A stretch of 7,162 bases of DNA from GCA-2731375 sp964462145 (lineage in GTDB: Bacteria > Pseudomonadota > Alphaproteobacteria > GCA-2731375): positions 1 to 7,162 of the forward strand of contig CAYWYB010000292.1 of the NCBI GenBank assembly GCA_964462145.1, written 5' to 3'. The position numbers and the translations under genes were made by a program. Every line of letters begins with the position of its first letter. Positions within the stretch are counted from its first letter, which is position 1. Below are positions 7,014 through 7,162 of the stretch, in pieces. The notes below the pieces were generated by a model. That model saw only the letters and a list, made by a program, of their open reading frames with translations. It had not been told where the DNA came from and ran no database searches.

Positions 7014-7162
7014 TTAATAAAAAAATGAGTTAACCAAATAAATTAAGCATCTTTCGTAAAAACTTATTTACTAAATTGATTTATCACAAGCATCAGAACA
7101 AAACCAATTAGCCCGAATTATTCATGAGAGGGCGCAAGATTGCTGGCGAGCGTAGATTAACC

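Larger units (their letters stand above)
6769..7162. other. Non-coding upstream region; operon promoter expected here
   Basis: About 390 bp with no supportable protein gene. Going away from ABC1 it holds a moderate-GC leader (6769-6880), an inverted-repeat cluster near 6885-6900, a repeat-bearing stretch (6930-7013), and a strongly AT-rich tract (about 7010-7120). The tract carries short palindromes such as TAAAT-TG-ATTTA at 7072-7083. On the minus strand, AATCAATTTAGTA (complement of 7069-7081) is one mismatch from the IHF consensus. I looked for sigma-70-like hexamers on the minus strand and found only poor matches (for example TTATAT, 17 nt, TATTTA, near 6875-6900), so no promoter is asserted. 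No terminator for an upstream gene is evident. Confidence 0.6.

Noticed and set aside
7124..7162. Plus-strand ATG with 13 open codons to the window edge (MRGRKIAGERRLT)
   Set aside because: No ribosome binding site and too short to judge. It could be the start of a divergent gene, but the window gives no support.

Overview
The window reads as a high-GC proteobacterial chromosome segment, most likely alphaproteobacterial. That guess rests on codon choice and gene families, not on a marker gene. Nearly all of it is one leftward (minus-strand) operon for a complete type I secretion system (T1SS). In transcription order the genes are: a PrtD-like ABC half-transporter (ABC1, about 6720 to 5008), a second ABC half-transporter with an N-terminal C39-peptidase-like domain (ABC2, 5008 to 2837), an HlyD-family periplasmic adaptor (2840 to 1476), and a TolC/NodT-type outer-membrane factor with a lipoprotein signal (1474 running off the left edge at base 1).

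The genes are packed without gaps. ABC1/ABC2 share one base (TAATG), ABC2/HlyD overlap by four bases (ATGA), and the TolC-like gene begins 1 nt (GTG) or 16 nt (ATG) after the HlyD stop. This argues for one transcript and translational coupling. The expected machine is an inner-membrane ABC1/ABC2 exporter linked through the HlyD adaptor to the outer-membrane channel, moving a protein or peptide from cytoplasm to outside in one step. No substrate gene (RTX or otherwise), LapG/LapD-like regulator or maturation enzyme lies in the window, so the cargo is unknown.

The most unusual point is the ATPase pair. The two NBDs have intact Walker A, Walker B with the catalytic Glu, Q-loop, D-loop and H-loop residues, but both carry a degenerate ABC signature (IPGGV in ABC1, LAEGF in ABC2, instead of LSGGQ). 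Only ABC2 carries the C39-like domain. This suggests an obligate asymmetric heterodimer rather than the usual T1SS homodimer.

The right end (about 6770-7162) is non-coding as far as I can tell. It is markedly AT-rich from about 7010 to 7120, has a 13-bp direct repeat at 32-bp spacing and a short inverted-repeat cluster, and should contain the operon promoter. I could not pick a convincing promoter by eye. A 38-codon minus-strand ORF in the leader is only a weak candidate. No tRNA, rRNA, CRISPR array or intact mobile element was seen.
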